DNA of 64,000 nt from Chrysomallon squamiferum (GCA_012295275.1 CM022678.1:15273959-15337958); one strand, 5' to 3'; positions 13,301-50,432 are shown, numbered from the stretch's first letter. A program made the numbers and translations. Notes: generated from the letters alone by a model not told the origin.

Positions 13301-14079
13301 CACCAGTCTGGGTAGAGACCAATACACTGTTCTGCATCTCTCAGAGCCTCCAGTGGTGAGCCAAGTTTGATGTAAACCAATGAACGATTGCTGAATATCT
13401 TAGCAAGTTCCTCTTGAGGCAAACGAAGATTTGCAGCAATTTCAATGGCTACATTGTAACCACTAAGAGCATCAAGAAATCTGTTTTGTTTTAAAAAGAC
13501 CTCTGCTGCATCTTTAGCAGCCTGAAGTTGCAAGAATGCGTCTGTAAACAAAATTAATAAACACTAACTTTAATTTTTCAAATTTGACTGAAATATGTTC
13601 TTCATATTGGTGATTATATTGTTTACATCTGAGAGCTGAACTCGATATTTTGTCATCTGTCCAGGAATGACCTATTAATTTGTTTTACATTCAATATTAG
13701 CAGCCAAATGGAAAGTTAGGACATTTAATTATTTTTAAATAATTTATCAAAATTAATCAATTTTTTACATGCAATAAGGTCATTAATTAAAATTCTATAA
13801 AATAATTTTATTTTAGATTATTGTCATTTTGCTTACTTGACTGGGAATGTTTATGCCATTTTAATTGCTAAATAATTTTTTCAATGACCTCTTTATTTAT
13901 TTAATTAATATTATTTTTTTTGGTACTTAATACAAACAATTCTCTGTGAAAGATTCCTGTTATAATTTAAATGTCATGCTGTGTACAAATCAGTACAATT
14001 AAAAAAATATATTATAAAAATATAAACTTACGTGGAGGCATAAAAGGAAATTCCATGGTGATTTTTCAGAATAATCTCA
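1..14079 (-). CDS. TRANK1: TRANK1-like TPR and ankyrin repeat protein (5' half, partial)
   Basis: Nineteen exons in 5'-3' order (plus-strand coordinates): 14079-14032 (ATG at 14056-14054), 13541-13297, 11497-11338, 11051-10680, 10391-10122, 9853-9603, 9351-9189, 8801-8650, 8391-8160, 7392-7135, 6748-6453, 5670-5505, 5012-4701, 4294-4031, 3629-3384, 3079-2666, 2320-2145, 1185-748, 508-<1. All donors are GT and all acceptors AG except the one at 4294. Exon lengths sum with consistent phases to about 1,480 codons before the last exon. The protein starts MEFPFMPPHAFLQLQAAKDA and alternates TPR pairs with ankyrin repeats, then enters the conserved segment before the helicase-like part (ARIIWELAIAFSPR, GGRIYSEIIRVWDIVLD). 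This order matches TRANK1 (lupus brain antigen 1 family); the helicase-like half lies beyond position 1. The molecular role of the family is poorly known; TPR and ankyrin repeats bind proteins. One frameshift (about 257-262) and one missing acceptor AG could be assembly errors or real damage. Confidence 0.88.
1380..1840. repeat. Degenerate ~135-bp tandem repeat in a TRANK1-like intron
   Basis: About three to four diverged copies share the series 'gttctaacatgtaagagtgtct', 'atgatctt/ctgttaccaaa' and 'tattaaatatc..ttgctaac'. They lie in the intron between exons 17 and 18. No coding sense was seen. Confidence 0.5.
4031..6748 (-). CDS. TRANK1: TRANK1-like module 3 (exons 11-14): TPR, TPR, linker, ankyrin
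   Basis: Exon 6748-6453 is the most canonical TPR (FKEEGNKEFKRQNYPAAVYH and LYGNRAECFLKLGQPNEAL). It joins 5670-5505 (KAHTRVGRSFQALKKEKKAL). Exon 5012-4701 is the linker (PVWVLTAYNFIRQNHIWEHA). Exon 4294-4031 is ankyrin (DKNGNTVLHLAVMTDC, VVDLLLKYRANPLITNS). Two donors are possible for 5505 (an alternative ends the exon 6 nt earlier); the GTAAGA donor is stronger. The acceptor before 4294 lacks AG: coding sequence abuts a run of about 30 T (sense strand). Confidence 0.82.
5710..6125. repeat. Degenerate ~110-120-bp tandem repeat in a TRANK1-like intron
   Basis: Repeated blocks with the words 'ttaccaaaaa', 'aatatttctataat' and 'cattTaaatgtgttat' recur about four times between exons 11 and 12. 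Copies are clearly diverged. Confidence 0.5.
7135..9853 (-). CDS. TRANK1: TRANK1-like module 2 (exons 6-10): TPR, TPR, linker, ankyrin
   Basis: Exon 9853-9603 carries REAGNRAQKENNNKQALRHY and HSNCSLVYSNMCENKNALAS. Exon 9351-9189 continues with KGYWRLGQVYKSEGKFSEAF. Here the linker is split across two exons, 8801-8650 and 8391-8160 (phases 1-0 and 0-1), whereas modules 1 and 3 use one exon. Exon 7392-7135 is the ankyrin exon (DKGKTLFHIICHL, LTQILLDHRFDANVCDNSG). The acceptor of 8801 has a weak pyrimidine tract but is the only one that keeps the frame. Confidence 0.85.
10122..13541 (-). CDS. TRANK1: TRANK1-like module 1 (exons 2-5): TPR, TPR, linker, ankyrin
   Basis: Exon 13541-13297 encodes a TPR hairpin (AAEVFLKQNRFLDALSGYN then FSNRSLVYIKLGSPLEAL). 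It joins in phase 0 to 11497-11338, which opens with the TPR signature KGYWRAATAHKMAGSL. Exon 11051-10680 is a helical linker (NNWEAVQILILGG, ALNESDLKSW, CLLKKGADVN). Exon 10391-10122 is ankyrin-like (FGETALHIIVKSDK, LLKLLLNYGC, DRHGKLPIDYL). Intron phases through the module run 1-0, 0-1, 1-1, 1-1. Exon 3 uses a GTCAGT donor, chosen because it alone keeps the frame into exon 4. Confidence 0.85.
12105..12183 (+). pseudogene. Inverted partial copy of TRANK1-like exon 12 and its 5' splice site
   Basis: These 79 bases on the plus strand match the minus-strand sequence 5562-5484 with about six mismatches by eye. The copied part is the 3' end of exon 12 (original IQIEILSEIIILFHQVEGK, copy IQIEIPSQIIILLHQVEGK) plus the first bases of the following intron. 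It sits inside the exon 2/exon 3 intron in the opposite orientation, so it cannot be spliced as part of the gene but can base-pair with exon 12 in the same pre-mRNA. Confidence 0.85.
12465..13255. repeat. Minisatellite, ~26-31-bp units, in a TRANK1-like intron
   Basis: Long run of units built on 'agttgtttaaaagtgacatg' followed by '(c/t)ataacaaa'. The 5' part (12,465-12,760) is diverged; the centre and right part (12,770-13,220) are more regular. It ends about 40 bases before exon 2. Confidence 0.8.
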
Positions 14080-14864
14080 CTGAAAAGGTAGAAGAAAAAA
14101 AAATGTATTTGCTACCAATTGCTTCTGGATGAGATAATTGCCATTTTAGTTATACAAAGCAAGTCATTTTTTCTCCTTTAAATAGGCAACATTCTAATGT
14201 TTACTTATTTCACTTTGACAGGACTAATAACCTTTGACTAATAGGTTAATATATTTTCATTGTTTATTGTTTATTGTTGTTTGGTTTTGTTTTGTTTGTT
14301 ATATTAACTGTTAAACTGGTGAATACTTCTCAACAGTGGCAAAATGCTAAAAAAGAAAAAAGAAAATTTAATAAATATATCTGCAAATGTTAAGAGTAGA
14401 TACTAGATGTGTGTATTTAGGTCAGCTATAATGGTTTAAGAGTTTTATTTTTATCATTTGGTGATTTATAACATATAAAAACATTTGAGTTGTTGTTTTA
14501 TCTTTTATTTTTTGTGGAACAGATGTTATCAACAACTGAATGCCCAGACAGTTTTAATAATATAGCAAGTGTCAGTTAATCAGACTGGCAATTACGTGTA
14601 CAATGCTTGTTGAATAATTATAATGTAACTAATTTTTTTAATTCTAGCTTATGTGATTTAATGGTATCATTTAAAGTAGATAACTGATACATAAAAAATA
14701 AATAAAATAACATGACACTGAAATATATTTTGTGACATACAAACAAACACATTTCATTTAGATTGATATATATTAAAACAATCTCAAATGTAATTAAATT
14801 CTGAGCTTTTGGGCTTGCCAGTGAAAAAAAGAAGTGTTTTAGTTTTATATATAGATAAAACTAA

Positions 14865-14901
<37 letters not shown>

Positions 14902-15280
14902 GAAGTTTAACTAGAAAAAATATTGGATCATCTGCAAATATATAAAACAAACCAAACAGTAGCAGTTATCTTAGAATCAGCTTATTATATAAATAAATAT
15001 TTTTAAAGTAATACTCACGTAATTTTTTGATGGTACAGTGCAGGTAAATGTAACTTGTAACAATTTAACTATTCTGCCATAATTGATTTTATGCTATCCA
15101 GGAACAAATGATACAAAAACATTACTCATTTCTTAGCATTCTGCAAACTGGTTCATTATGATAAATAATTTATTGTTTTTATAGAACCAGATGTAGAAGA
15201 TACATCTCTCCACACAGAATTTACTAGAAATAATCAGTTTATCAGATATTTGTATCTATTTATATTGCTGACATCAAACT
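14080..15280. other. Upstream region of the TRANK1-like gene; possible 5' UTR splice sites
   Basis: The sense-strand sequence just 5' of the ATG exon (acceptor CAG ending at 14080) suggests an upstream non-coding exon. A candidate donor GTGAGTAT lies on the minus strand at 15018-15011. An AT dinucleotide run occupies about 14,868-14,898. Nothing coding was seen. Confidence 0.35.
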
Positions 15281-15284
15281 GCTA

Positions 15285-16912
15285 TCACACATCTACTTTC
15301 AGTTTAACTAGAATATCAAGGGACATAACTAAACTATCAAATACTTTTTCTTCTTCTCCACTTTATTTCATTGTTTTGGAAGTTACTAGTTAAAGTTATA
15401 AAAACAGGTGTCAGTCTTTATTTCTGTTTACTTATAAGAAACCATCTACTTTCAGTTTACCTAAAATATGAAGACACATGAATTCAAACGAATAAATAAC
15501 CTATTTGATATGTTTTTTGTCTTTTTTAATGTTATTAATTTTATTTATTAAATAGCTGTACATTTTTATTACAGCTTACTTATAACAACCAGCAATATTC
15601 CAATATAAAGCTCTGAATACAACTACATAATAGATAACTGTGCCTACTACTGAATGCAATTATCTTTGTAAACTAAAAAATGAGTTCTGAAACTAAAACT
15701 GAAGTACAGTTTTAATAATTTAATAATTAATAAGTATCTTAACATGAACTACATTTCTAATTATAATTATAATAATAACAGTTGTTTATCATTATTATTA
15801 TTATTATTAAAATAAATATCATTCTGTATCAGAAATAGTGTATTTGTACATGACTGAAAATTAATGAGTTTTTCTGACTTTCTTTTTAAATTACAGTAGG
15901 TACGGACACTTGAACAAATAATTAATAAAAATGGATAGTGCAGAGAACTGTAATTTTACATTGTGGGTGTGTCCAATATCACAAACATGATTAACTTTGT
16001 GCAACCTTCCTGGTGTCATCTGATTAACAATTATTAATGAAAGACAATGTTTTATACATTTTAAAGCACTGAAAGTGTTTTAACACAAAATTACTGGATA
16101 TACTCACACATTTTCACTGTTTTCTCTATACTATGATATGATATTTCAATTTCTGAGAAAGATAATATTTTATTTCCTAGTACACTTCTACTTTCAGTTT
16201 ACCTAAAATATCAAGGGACGTAACTCTGAATGACAATGGTTGAACACATTTTTTGTGTGGGGGGGTAATTATTATTTATTTATTTTATTATTATTATTTC
16301 TAAACTGTTATTTATAGATATAAACTATGAAGAAATATTCAGGTAAAACTCACCATGTGGATTATAATTCAGTTGCTTCATTGCTTATTTCCATTTTAAT
16401 ACTTATTACAAATAGATTTATTATTAAGTATATTTAAATATTGTTTTACAAATAGTTTTATAAAACAACTCAAGTAAATTTTCTTTTTTATTATGTTTCA
16501 TAATATTTATGTACGTGCGTCTCTGTATACATCTGTGCCTAGATTTTACATTTATTTTCCTTCTTACATACCTGTAGAAAGTGGCATAAAAATATTTTAA
16601 ATAATTGCATACTATCAATTATCATTATTTAATTATTAATGAAAGCAAATATAATATTTTTATAACTTTTAAATATGTTTTAAACCAAATTATTGGATAT
16701 ACTCACAAATTTCCACTGTTTTGTGCATACGTTATAATACAATGACATCGTCCTTGGATTTCTAAGAAACAATTTGTGCTTCCGCGTATACTTCTATTTT
16801 TAGTCGAACTGAAATATCAAGGGACGTAACTCCGAATGACAAATGGTTACACACTGCAGTTTTGGAGGGTTTAAAAAAATAACCTATTTATTATCAATCT
16901 TTTAATTATTTA

Positions 16913-16978
<66 letters not shown>

Positions 16979-17560
16979 ATATAATATATGAAACGTGAAC
17001 AAACTCTCAAGTGACATTGACCATGTTGATTATAATTCATTTGTTAGATTCCTTTTTTCTTCCTTAATACTTATTACAAATAAGTTTATTATTATTATGG
17101 TCATCTAAATATTATTTTGCAAATATTGTTTTAAATAAACAGTCAAGTACATTCTCATTTTTATTCTGTTTCATAATATTTCTGTGTGTCTCTGAATACA
17201 TCTCTTCCTGTATTTTACATTTATTTTCTTTCTTACAAACCCATAAAAAGTGACATAAAAATATTTTAAACAGTTATATACTTTAATTATTTAAGTATTA
17301 ATGAAAGACAATATAATATTTTTAAACATTTTAGAGTATTGAAAATGTTTTATCACTAAAATACTTGAGATACTCACACTGTTACACTGTTTTATTGACA
17401 CTTTGTAGCATTATGACATCATCCTTTGTTTTCAGAGAAAGATATTTTACTTCCAAGTACATTTCTACTTTCAGTTCATCTAAAATATTATGGGTCATAA
17501 CTCTAAATGACAATGATTAAACACTACCTTTTTGGAGGGTTTAATCCTTTATTTATTTAT
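15285..17560. repeat. Degenerate ~600-670-bp tandem repeat upstream of the TRANK1-like gene
   Basis: Three main copies can be aligned from the word 'tactcac' at about 16,101, 16,700 and 17,371. Each contains, about 90 bases on, a conserved block 'ctactttcagtttacctaaa' followed by 'tatcaagggacgtaactc'. Partial copies of that block also occur near 15,291 and 15,444. Each main copy preserves a strong minus-strand donor GTGAGTAT. A CT/GT microsatellite (about 16,913-16,964) has inserted in the second copy. Confidence 0.7.
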
Positions 17561-17579
17561 TTTTATTATTATTTCTAAA

Positions 17580-17693
17580 CTGTCAACTACATATACATGA
17601 GTGTTAGGAAGAGTTAACATCTTACAACATGTTATTATTATTTTTTATATATCACCACAAGTGTTCAAAATTCCATGGTCACAATTTAAATAA

Positions 17694-17724
<31 letters not shown>

Positions 17725-18809
17725 AATAATATTAATAATAATAATAATAATAATAATAAATTTACCAGTATTAATTGAATTAATGGTTTGTGAAAAAAAC
17801 AAAACAAACTTGACATTACACTTACATGCGTGCATGTGTGTTCTGAATAGAAAAATATTCCTAATAGGCTAATGCCAAGATTTTTATATTATTATATATG
17901 ATTCTATTGTTGTGTATGTATCAATACTTTCTGAACTTGCTTACTTTTATATTTATTAAAATTAAATGGATGAAAACACTATAGAAAAGTAACTGTTTTG
18001 TCAACGTAAATATAAAAACTGAATATAAATGCAAACAAGCATAAACATGCATATACAAAAATAATAATAATAATAATAATAATAACATATATTTTTAAAT
18101 AGTTGAAGCCAATTTTGATTAATATATTAATTAGTACAAAATTGTAAAATACGTTCTTTAGCATTAACTGAGCAAATCGGTTATATCAATGTAATAATAA
18201 TAATAATAAGCTAATACGCGAACGTGACTAATTCGTAATTTAATATAAGTTCTAAACTGAAGACCTCGTAACAATGAATCATTGAATGTAGTGAATGTTC
18301 GAAGGTAAACATAAAACAAGGAAATCTCGAAAAAATTCATTTGCGAACGATGACAACACTGACACTTACATGTTTGCATTTCCATTAATTTAAATAATAT
18401 GGATCTAAATCAATTACATTTTTCTTCAATAAAACATATCTATACAATATTACAACAGTGTTTTCTAATGCATATTTTCTTTCGTTTCAAAAAACCTATC
18501 CTCCATTTCCTTCCTTCTGTAAATCGTTTTCCATCGACTAATCTAGGGCTCCAATTTATCTGCTCGTTTAGCCGTAGGTTTTTTTGTAATTAATTATTTT
18601 TTTTTTTTTTTGTAATTGTATTTATTTAATACTGACTTAAATGACACAGAACAACAAATATTTCTTTTCACTTTACACTAATGGTAGTTTTTTTTAGCCA
18701 GACATTTTACATACACACACACACACACAGACACGGTAAATAATGCAAACGAAAGTATACATAACAAAAATATATATAACCTTTACATTTCTTTTACCTT
18801 CATTGTTAA

Positions 18810-18849
<40 letters not shown>

Positions 18850-19040
18850 TATATTATTATTATTATTATTATTATGGACGTTGTATTAAAAGTGAAAAAT
18901 AACATTATTTATCCACTGTTATAAAAGTACATAAAAACTGAGGTGTGTAGTTCAAACATTGTTATCAGCGGTTTTCGTCACCATGCTCTGATATATAAAT
19001 TTAAGTTTTTAGATCTCGACTCTCTCTCTCAGAGTAGTAA
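17580..19040. other. Divergent intergenic sequence, no gene seen
   Basis: AT-rich, with AAT/ATT runs at about 17,690-17,760, 18,060-18,085 and 18,815-18,870 and an AC run at 18,712-18,730. Open frames here are short and low-complexity, with no recognisable domain. The promoter of the downstream plus-strand gene must lie near its right end, but no TATA box stood out. Confidence 0.5.
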
Positions 19041-19047
19041 CTACAAA

Positions 19048-22818
<3,771 letters not shown>

Positions 22819-23518
22819 CACAAGTCTGAACCACGGACGTTCTTCACGATAAAACAAAAATATATTTAAAAAAATAAGTCTTACCAGTGAGACAGCCGTC
22901 CAGTACAGGAACAGCAATTTAACCAACTGAGTCCTAGAATCAGGGTTATCGTTTGGCCTGTGGCAAACGTTTTTGAAAAATATTACTTTTATAGGTCTTC
23001 TGCTGCTGCTACTGCTATTAATAAATTATATATAAATTAGTTACTGTTGTTTTTATTATTATATTAACGTTGGAAAAAATTATATGAAAATTATAAGACG
23101 TTATAAATGTACGTATTTTAAGACAGGCTGATTAATAACAAATAAACACAAACAGTGAGCGCCAGTTAAATGCGTAATTATAAATCAGCCATAATTCTGT
23201 TTCATATATTAAATTACTCTAAAATTCTAGGATTTTGTTTTAATGGTGAACAGATTGAAATAAATATAGTATAACACCTAATGAACCAATATCCAGCTGC
23301 AGTATCACATAATTTAACATATCAGCCACATATTTATATATATAGCTGTACATGCCTTATCCTGAGATCTGAATGCCGTATGCAACTAGGTTAAGTCAGT
23401 AACAGTAACTTACTTTTTCCTGCAATGTTTTTGGTCGGAAATATAGAAGTACATCTAATCATCATACCTATATACTGTGTGTGTTTGTGTGTGTTTGTGT
23501 ATGTTTGTGTGTGTGTTT

Positions 23519-23551
<33 letters not shown>

Positions 23552-24509
23552 AGTGTGTGAGTGCTTTCTCAAACTCCTAACAGTAGGATAGTCCATCCAC
23601 AATCTGAGAACAAATTGTTTTTCAACGTTTGTTCCTTACAAAATAATGTTAATTTTAAACAAAGAAAAGGACAAACAAACAAACAAACACACACACACAA
23701 ATGTACGCACGGATGCAAATATATTCTAAATGAGTAGAAATAATAATACTAATAATAATACAACTAAACTAATACTTTCATTCCTACATAATTTGCAACG
23801 GCTGAATGGAAAATATAAGAGATAAAACTGTTGCTGTTGTTGTTGTTTTCTATCTGTTTCTTTACATATGGAAAAGCTGGCATTTTTATTACTATATTTG
23901 TCTTCTTTTTATTATTATTATCTTTATTTTTTATTTATTACCATTTCTTTTTTGTTTTGTTTGCTTAAATTTTCGTTGCTTTTTTATTTATTTATTTATT
24001 TATTTGTTTGTTTGTTTATTTATTTATTTTAGATATTTGAGCAATAATGAGACAGATATTTCAGAATTAAAAATGCTTACTGAGTTTCACTCATCTCTCT
24101 CTCGGTATTACCGTGAACTTCAAGGGCTTCACTCTGTGTATAGTTTACATGGTTACAGATGACATTTTCAAAACACAATTTTTTAAACTGTGAAAATCAC
24201 TTTTTTTTCTCTCTTTGTTGTTAATCTTAACCTCTTCGTAAACTCGTAGTATTTAACATCGTCTTATTAACAAATTACATATTTCGGAAATGAAAAACAA
24301 AAACAGATTAAAAAGCAAATCAAAATACTGATAAGAGGATTAATTTTTGACATTAAGGAAAGCGTTTATAAATAATTGCTGTAAGAAAACAATAACTGCA
24401 AAAAAACACAATAATAACAATTCCTTTCATTGTCTTTTATTTATTTATTGATATTTATTATTATTTTTTAAGTGTATTATTATCTGTTTGTAATTAATTT
24501 ATTTACTTT

Positions 24510-24544
<35 letters not shown>

Positions 24545-25207
24545 CTTACTTACTTACTTACTTATGCTCGATCGCTTTCTCAGCACATTTACTGATAAAA
24601 TTTGATGTGTTTTTTTTTTAATTAAATATTTCTTTTCATTTATTGATTTTTGTATTTTTAACTTTATTTGCTTTATAAAACACACAGACACACACATATA
24701 AAAATGTTTGTTCTTCGTAAACAGAAGATAAATTGAAGATGGACCAGCCCTGAAACCAACACAAAAACCAGTAATAACGATTTTTCCCAAAACAAAACCC
24801 AACAATAAATAACTAACTGCGTTTTCAAACTTGAGTTCTTCCCAAACACAAGGTTAAACGGTGAAGTTCACTAATATATTTGTTATTTTTTTGTTTTATT
24901 CGTGTATGTCTGTCACTGATCAATGCGGAAATTGATTTTATCGATTTCAGTTATTTATTATTCAGCATCTTTCTCACATGGCTTTTAATTTTTAATTTTT
25001 TTTTTTTCACGACTGGTTTTGGTTTCCAATGAAACTTTTCTCTAATGTTTCATCAAACGTTTTTCTGTCTATTAACAAATTCCGTCGTTTGTCAGAAGAC
25101 ATTTTAGAAATAATGAATCACTGCATTTACGAAATCTGAAGTTTGACGTTTTTTAATTAATATTTTTGCAAGATACATTTTTTTTTTTAACTTTTTCTCT
25201 GTAACAG
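22819..25207. other. Intergenic region between the IgGFc-binding and lectin genes
   Basis: A possible AATAAA polyadenylation signal is at 23,020-23,025, about 200 bases after the stop. The rest contains GT (about 23,476-23,560), TTTA (about 23,985-24,030 and 24,510-24,565) and other simple repeats. No coding exon was recognised. Confidence 0.5.
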
Positions 25208-34735
<9,528 letters not shown>

Positions 34736-34841
34736 ATAATTTTTAATTACTTCTTTAGGGTTATATGTTTTGTTCTCTTTTTAGATTATGTATATATATA
34801 TATATATTATTATTTTTGTTTTCATTAATGGATGATACATG

Positions 34842-34905
34842 TTTTGCCAAATTCTGGTTTGTTTATGACTTTCATTTTCAAGGCTCGTATTAAACAATGC
34901 ATAAT
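34842..34905 (+). repeat. Diverged copy of the end of the lectin terminal exon
   Basis: 'ccaaattctggtttgtttat' and 'cttcaaggctcg..taaacaatg' resemble 34,682-34,734 (end of the CDS). The copy lies about 160 bases downstream in the 3' UTR and is not read as protein. Confidence 0.65.
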
Positions 34906-34969
34906 GTTGTTTTTTTTTTTTTTTTTTTCTCTCTCTTTAGTGTTATATGTATTTTGGTAAGTTATTTTA

Positions 34970-34975
34970 AATAAA
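34970..34975 (+). terminator. Polyadenylation signal AATAAA of the lectin gene
   Basis: Consensus hexamer 235 bases after the stop codon. Confidence 0.5.
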
Positions 34976-34979
34976 AGAG

Positions 34980-35587
34980 TCAATATATTAGTAATTTTCA
35001 TAAACTGTAAACCATAACCTTAAATTTATATCTGATTGTCTTAATAACGCACTTGAAGTAAACAGGTGAGAAAACAAACTTTCTTCTTCTTTCTTTGTTT
35101 TTGTTTTTGAGTTTCCATTCCTTGGACAGCCAATCTTGTAAAGAAAAGCAGCTGAGTTTCTGCGTCTGGTGCAGACTGTAGTATAATTATAGACATAAAT
35201 ATTCACTGATACGTACATTGTGACAGGATTAGAATGAACATAAGTTTAAAAATGAACCACTGATGGTATTGAAATATCAAATATTCGAATAATAAGCTTG
35301 TAAATTTACAACATGTATGTTACAGATGTATATAAATAAATGTATGTTCATATTACAGATCGTAAATCAGAGAAAATAGTTTTTAAAAGTTAGAGATAAA
35401 TGACTAAAGTTACATCCTACATTGCGGCCTGTGTTTTAATTAAGTTCAGGAGAAACGAATATTATTTAAATGCTCAAAATAAACTTGTTTAACATGCTTG
35501 ATACTTTTTGCTTTGTTTGTTATGCTGTCATGCATACATTAATAAGATAAAAATGTACGTACGTACGTACATACATACATACATACA

Positions 35588-35633
<46 letters not shown>

Positions 35634-36681
35634 CACACATATTTTAAATATAACCTGATTCCCTTTGTTTATGAGAGTAGAGAGAGTTGTGCGTTTCAGT
35701 TTACTTTTATTATTATTTTATTTTATTATATTTTTAATGTTATTTTTCACATTTAAATATGGTTCTAACAGACTGTGTATTTGGAATGGACCTACAGTTG
35801 TTTGAGAAAGTTCAGGTATCGATGTAATTTTGTCCGTTTATCACTGATTAAGAAAATTTAAAAAAAAAAAAAAAAAAAAGGAAAAGCAAAAAAAGACAGT
35901 TTAATATTACACTATACACTGATAAGAACAAAAACAGCGAGCTTCCTCATTGATCGTGAGGTTTTAAACGATATTACTTTGAAAACAGTCTACGTCAGCA
36001 ATCACTGAGATTAATGTTACATAGCAAATTATTCACGGCTGAGAAAAAAAACCAGTCATCTTACCCTTTTGAAACTTTAGGTTTAATGAGCGTAGGAGTA
36101 AAAATTTAACGAAAGATAACATAATTGCCATTATTTCAGTTTTTTGACTGACCCGATAAACGTTTGTTAAATTATTAATTTCTGAAATCAGACATCGTTA
36201 TGACCAGTCACATCTTTTGTTGATTATTGGCATTAGTTTGACATTTCTTTCGTTTTTTGTTGTTATGATATATATGAAAATTGTAAATCATAAACCCAAT
36301 AGCTCATGGTTGGCAACCCCTCACCCACAGGCCACAGACCCAAAGTACAACAACGATTACTTCCACAGAAAAATATGTATTGATTATGACATTGATGTAG
36401 GACAATATGAATAAATTCACTTTATCATGTCGTTATAAACTTTATTTACCTTCACTAAATAGTAACATGTAGCTTCTAATTTCATTAATAATTATATCAG
36501 GCTCTCAGGAAATCGGATTCATTTAGAATATCAAAATAAATATTTTCGTCTTTTATATTGTAAACATTTCCAATGCCTTATTTCTAACAAATTATTTATA
36601 CGATTATTTTCATGCGCCTATATTTCAACAGGCATTATTATTATTATTATTGTTATTGTTATTGTTATTGTTATTGTTATT

Positions 36682-36736
<55 letters not shown>

Positions 36737-36895
36737 GTCAAAATGTCATGGAGCTAGGTGATGAGGTTTAGGAACTGAGTGAGGTTATGAACACTATCCA
36801 GGAATAGTGCCCTGCAACTAGGTACCAGAAGTTCACGGCAACTGAAATATGTTGCCTTCCTTTCATATACCCCTACTAAGAAATCAGGTATTTAT
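34980..36895. other. Intergenic region between the lectin gene and SNX17
   Basis: Contains an ACGT/ACAT run (about 35,556-35,617), poly-A (about 35,861-35,879) and TTG/TTA runs (about 36,633-36,735). The open frame at 36,217-36,414 has no recognisable domain. Confidence 0.5.
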
Positions 36896-36897
36896 TA

Positions 36898-37032
36898 TAC
36901 TCGAACCTCTGTTTAACGGAACAGTACCAAACCTGTTATAAGGAGTTAGCGAAACGTCTGTTTGTTTACACTGGCCACGTGTGCATTATCTCGTTATATA
37001 CAATTATTAATACATTTGTGTGTGTGTGTTTG

Positions 37033-37082
<50 letters not shown>

Positions 37083-37295
37083 ATGAACTGACAGTTGCGC
37101 CACTGTACTTTTTCGGCAAAAGAAGCTGAATCTGTTGAGGTAAGATTAAAAAAACTGTGAATTTAAAGTAAATTTACTCTACACTTTATTTCACACTGAA
37201 TATTGCTAACATTAATTTTTATGCTGTTTCTAACAACTTCTATTTTTCCGGACAACCTTCTCCCTTTTAGTCCGTTAAATGAAGGGTCGACTGTA
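36898..37295. mobile_element. Candidate pogo/Tigger-like MITE (~395 bp)
   Basis: The left end 'ctcgaacctctgtttaacgg' (from about 36,900) is matched in reverse by the right end (37,270-37,293), whose reverse complement begins 'cagtcgacccttcatttaac'. Both ends are flanked by TA, the target of Tc1/mariner/pogo transposases. The CAGTCGACCCT-type terminus resembles Tigger ends. No transposase frame is inside, and a GT microsatellite (about 37,016-37,080) has expanded within it. Confidence 0.6.
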
Positions 37296-37439
37296 ATTGT
37301 ATCAGATTAATATAAAGAAATGATTAATAAAAGATTTTTCATCATTTGAGCATGTACAATTAAAAAACACATTTATTTATTTATTTATTCTGGCATACTG
37401 AAAAGATATAATTAAAAGCCGTATTTTAGGGGATAACTT

Positions 37440-37560
37440 TCTAGTCACGTGACAAAATGTTCAAAATGGCGGAAGGGGAGTTTCTTTGATAATTTTCTCC
37501 ACATTCGAGTTTTGTGTTTCGGTACCTTTAATTATAGTAACTTCCTCGGTACAACGAAAA
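37440..37560 (+). promoter_or_regulatory. SNX17 promoter/5' UTR: palindromic E-box and YY1-like site
   Basis: GTCACGTGAC at 37,444-37,453 is a perfect palindrome matching the CLEAR/USF-type E-box. AAAATGGCGGA at 37,463-37,473 matches the YY1 site common just downstream of transcription starts. If transcription starts upstream of them, an upstream open frame from 37,457 ends at 37,490. Function is inferred from motif only. Confidence 0.5.
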
Positions 37561-50053
<12,493 letters not shown>

Positions 50054-50432
50054 CCTTTGAACTTGTTAAATGACCTTTCAACAGTGTCAATGGCTCCAGC
50101 TTCCGAAAAAAAAAACCTCTAACAATTATCAGCATGGGCAGATTTCTCAAAATATTTTATCTTCAAAACAAAATGGCTTCCACCAGAACAGTCTGTGAAT
50201 GCAAAACTCATTTCAATGCAGATGTGAATTTTTTAATTTATTTATGTGCCTCTATTTTTGAATAAGCAAATTTCTGTGTCTTCAAAAAAAACAGTATAAT
50301 AATGATGAGATAAGAAATACAAAATTAAATTTGAACTAAACTGTAATGGCCTACAGATTGTTAATATGTAAAGTGAAATAGAAATGTTTTACTGCAAGAA
50401 TAATATCATTTTAAGTATTATTAATATTTTGC

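Noticed and set aside
18164-18593. Small frames on both strands in the divergent intergenic region
   Set aside because: AT-rich, no domain, no supported splice pattern.
23806-24162. 118-codon frame with repeated FIYLFIYLF
   Set aside because: Low-complexity translation of TTTA repeats.
36217-36414. 65-codon frame with a hydrophobic start and HPQATDPKYNNDYF
   Set aside because: No domain, no clear splice partners and no promoter context; considered chance.
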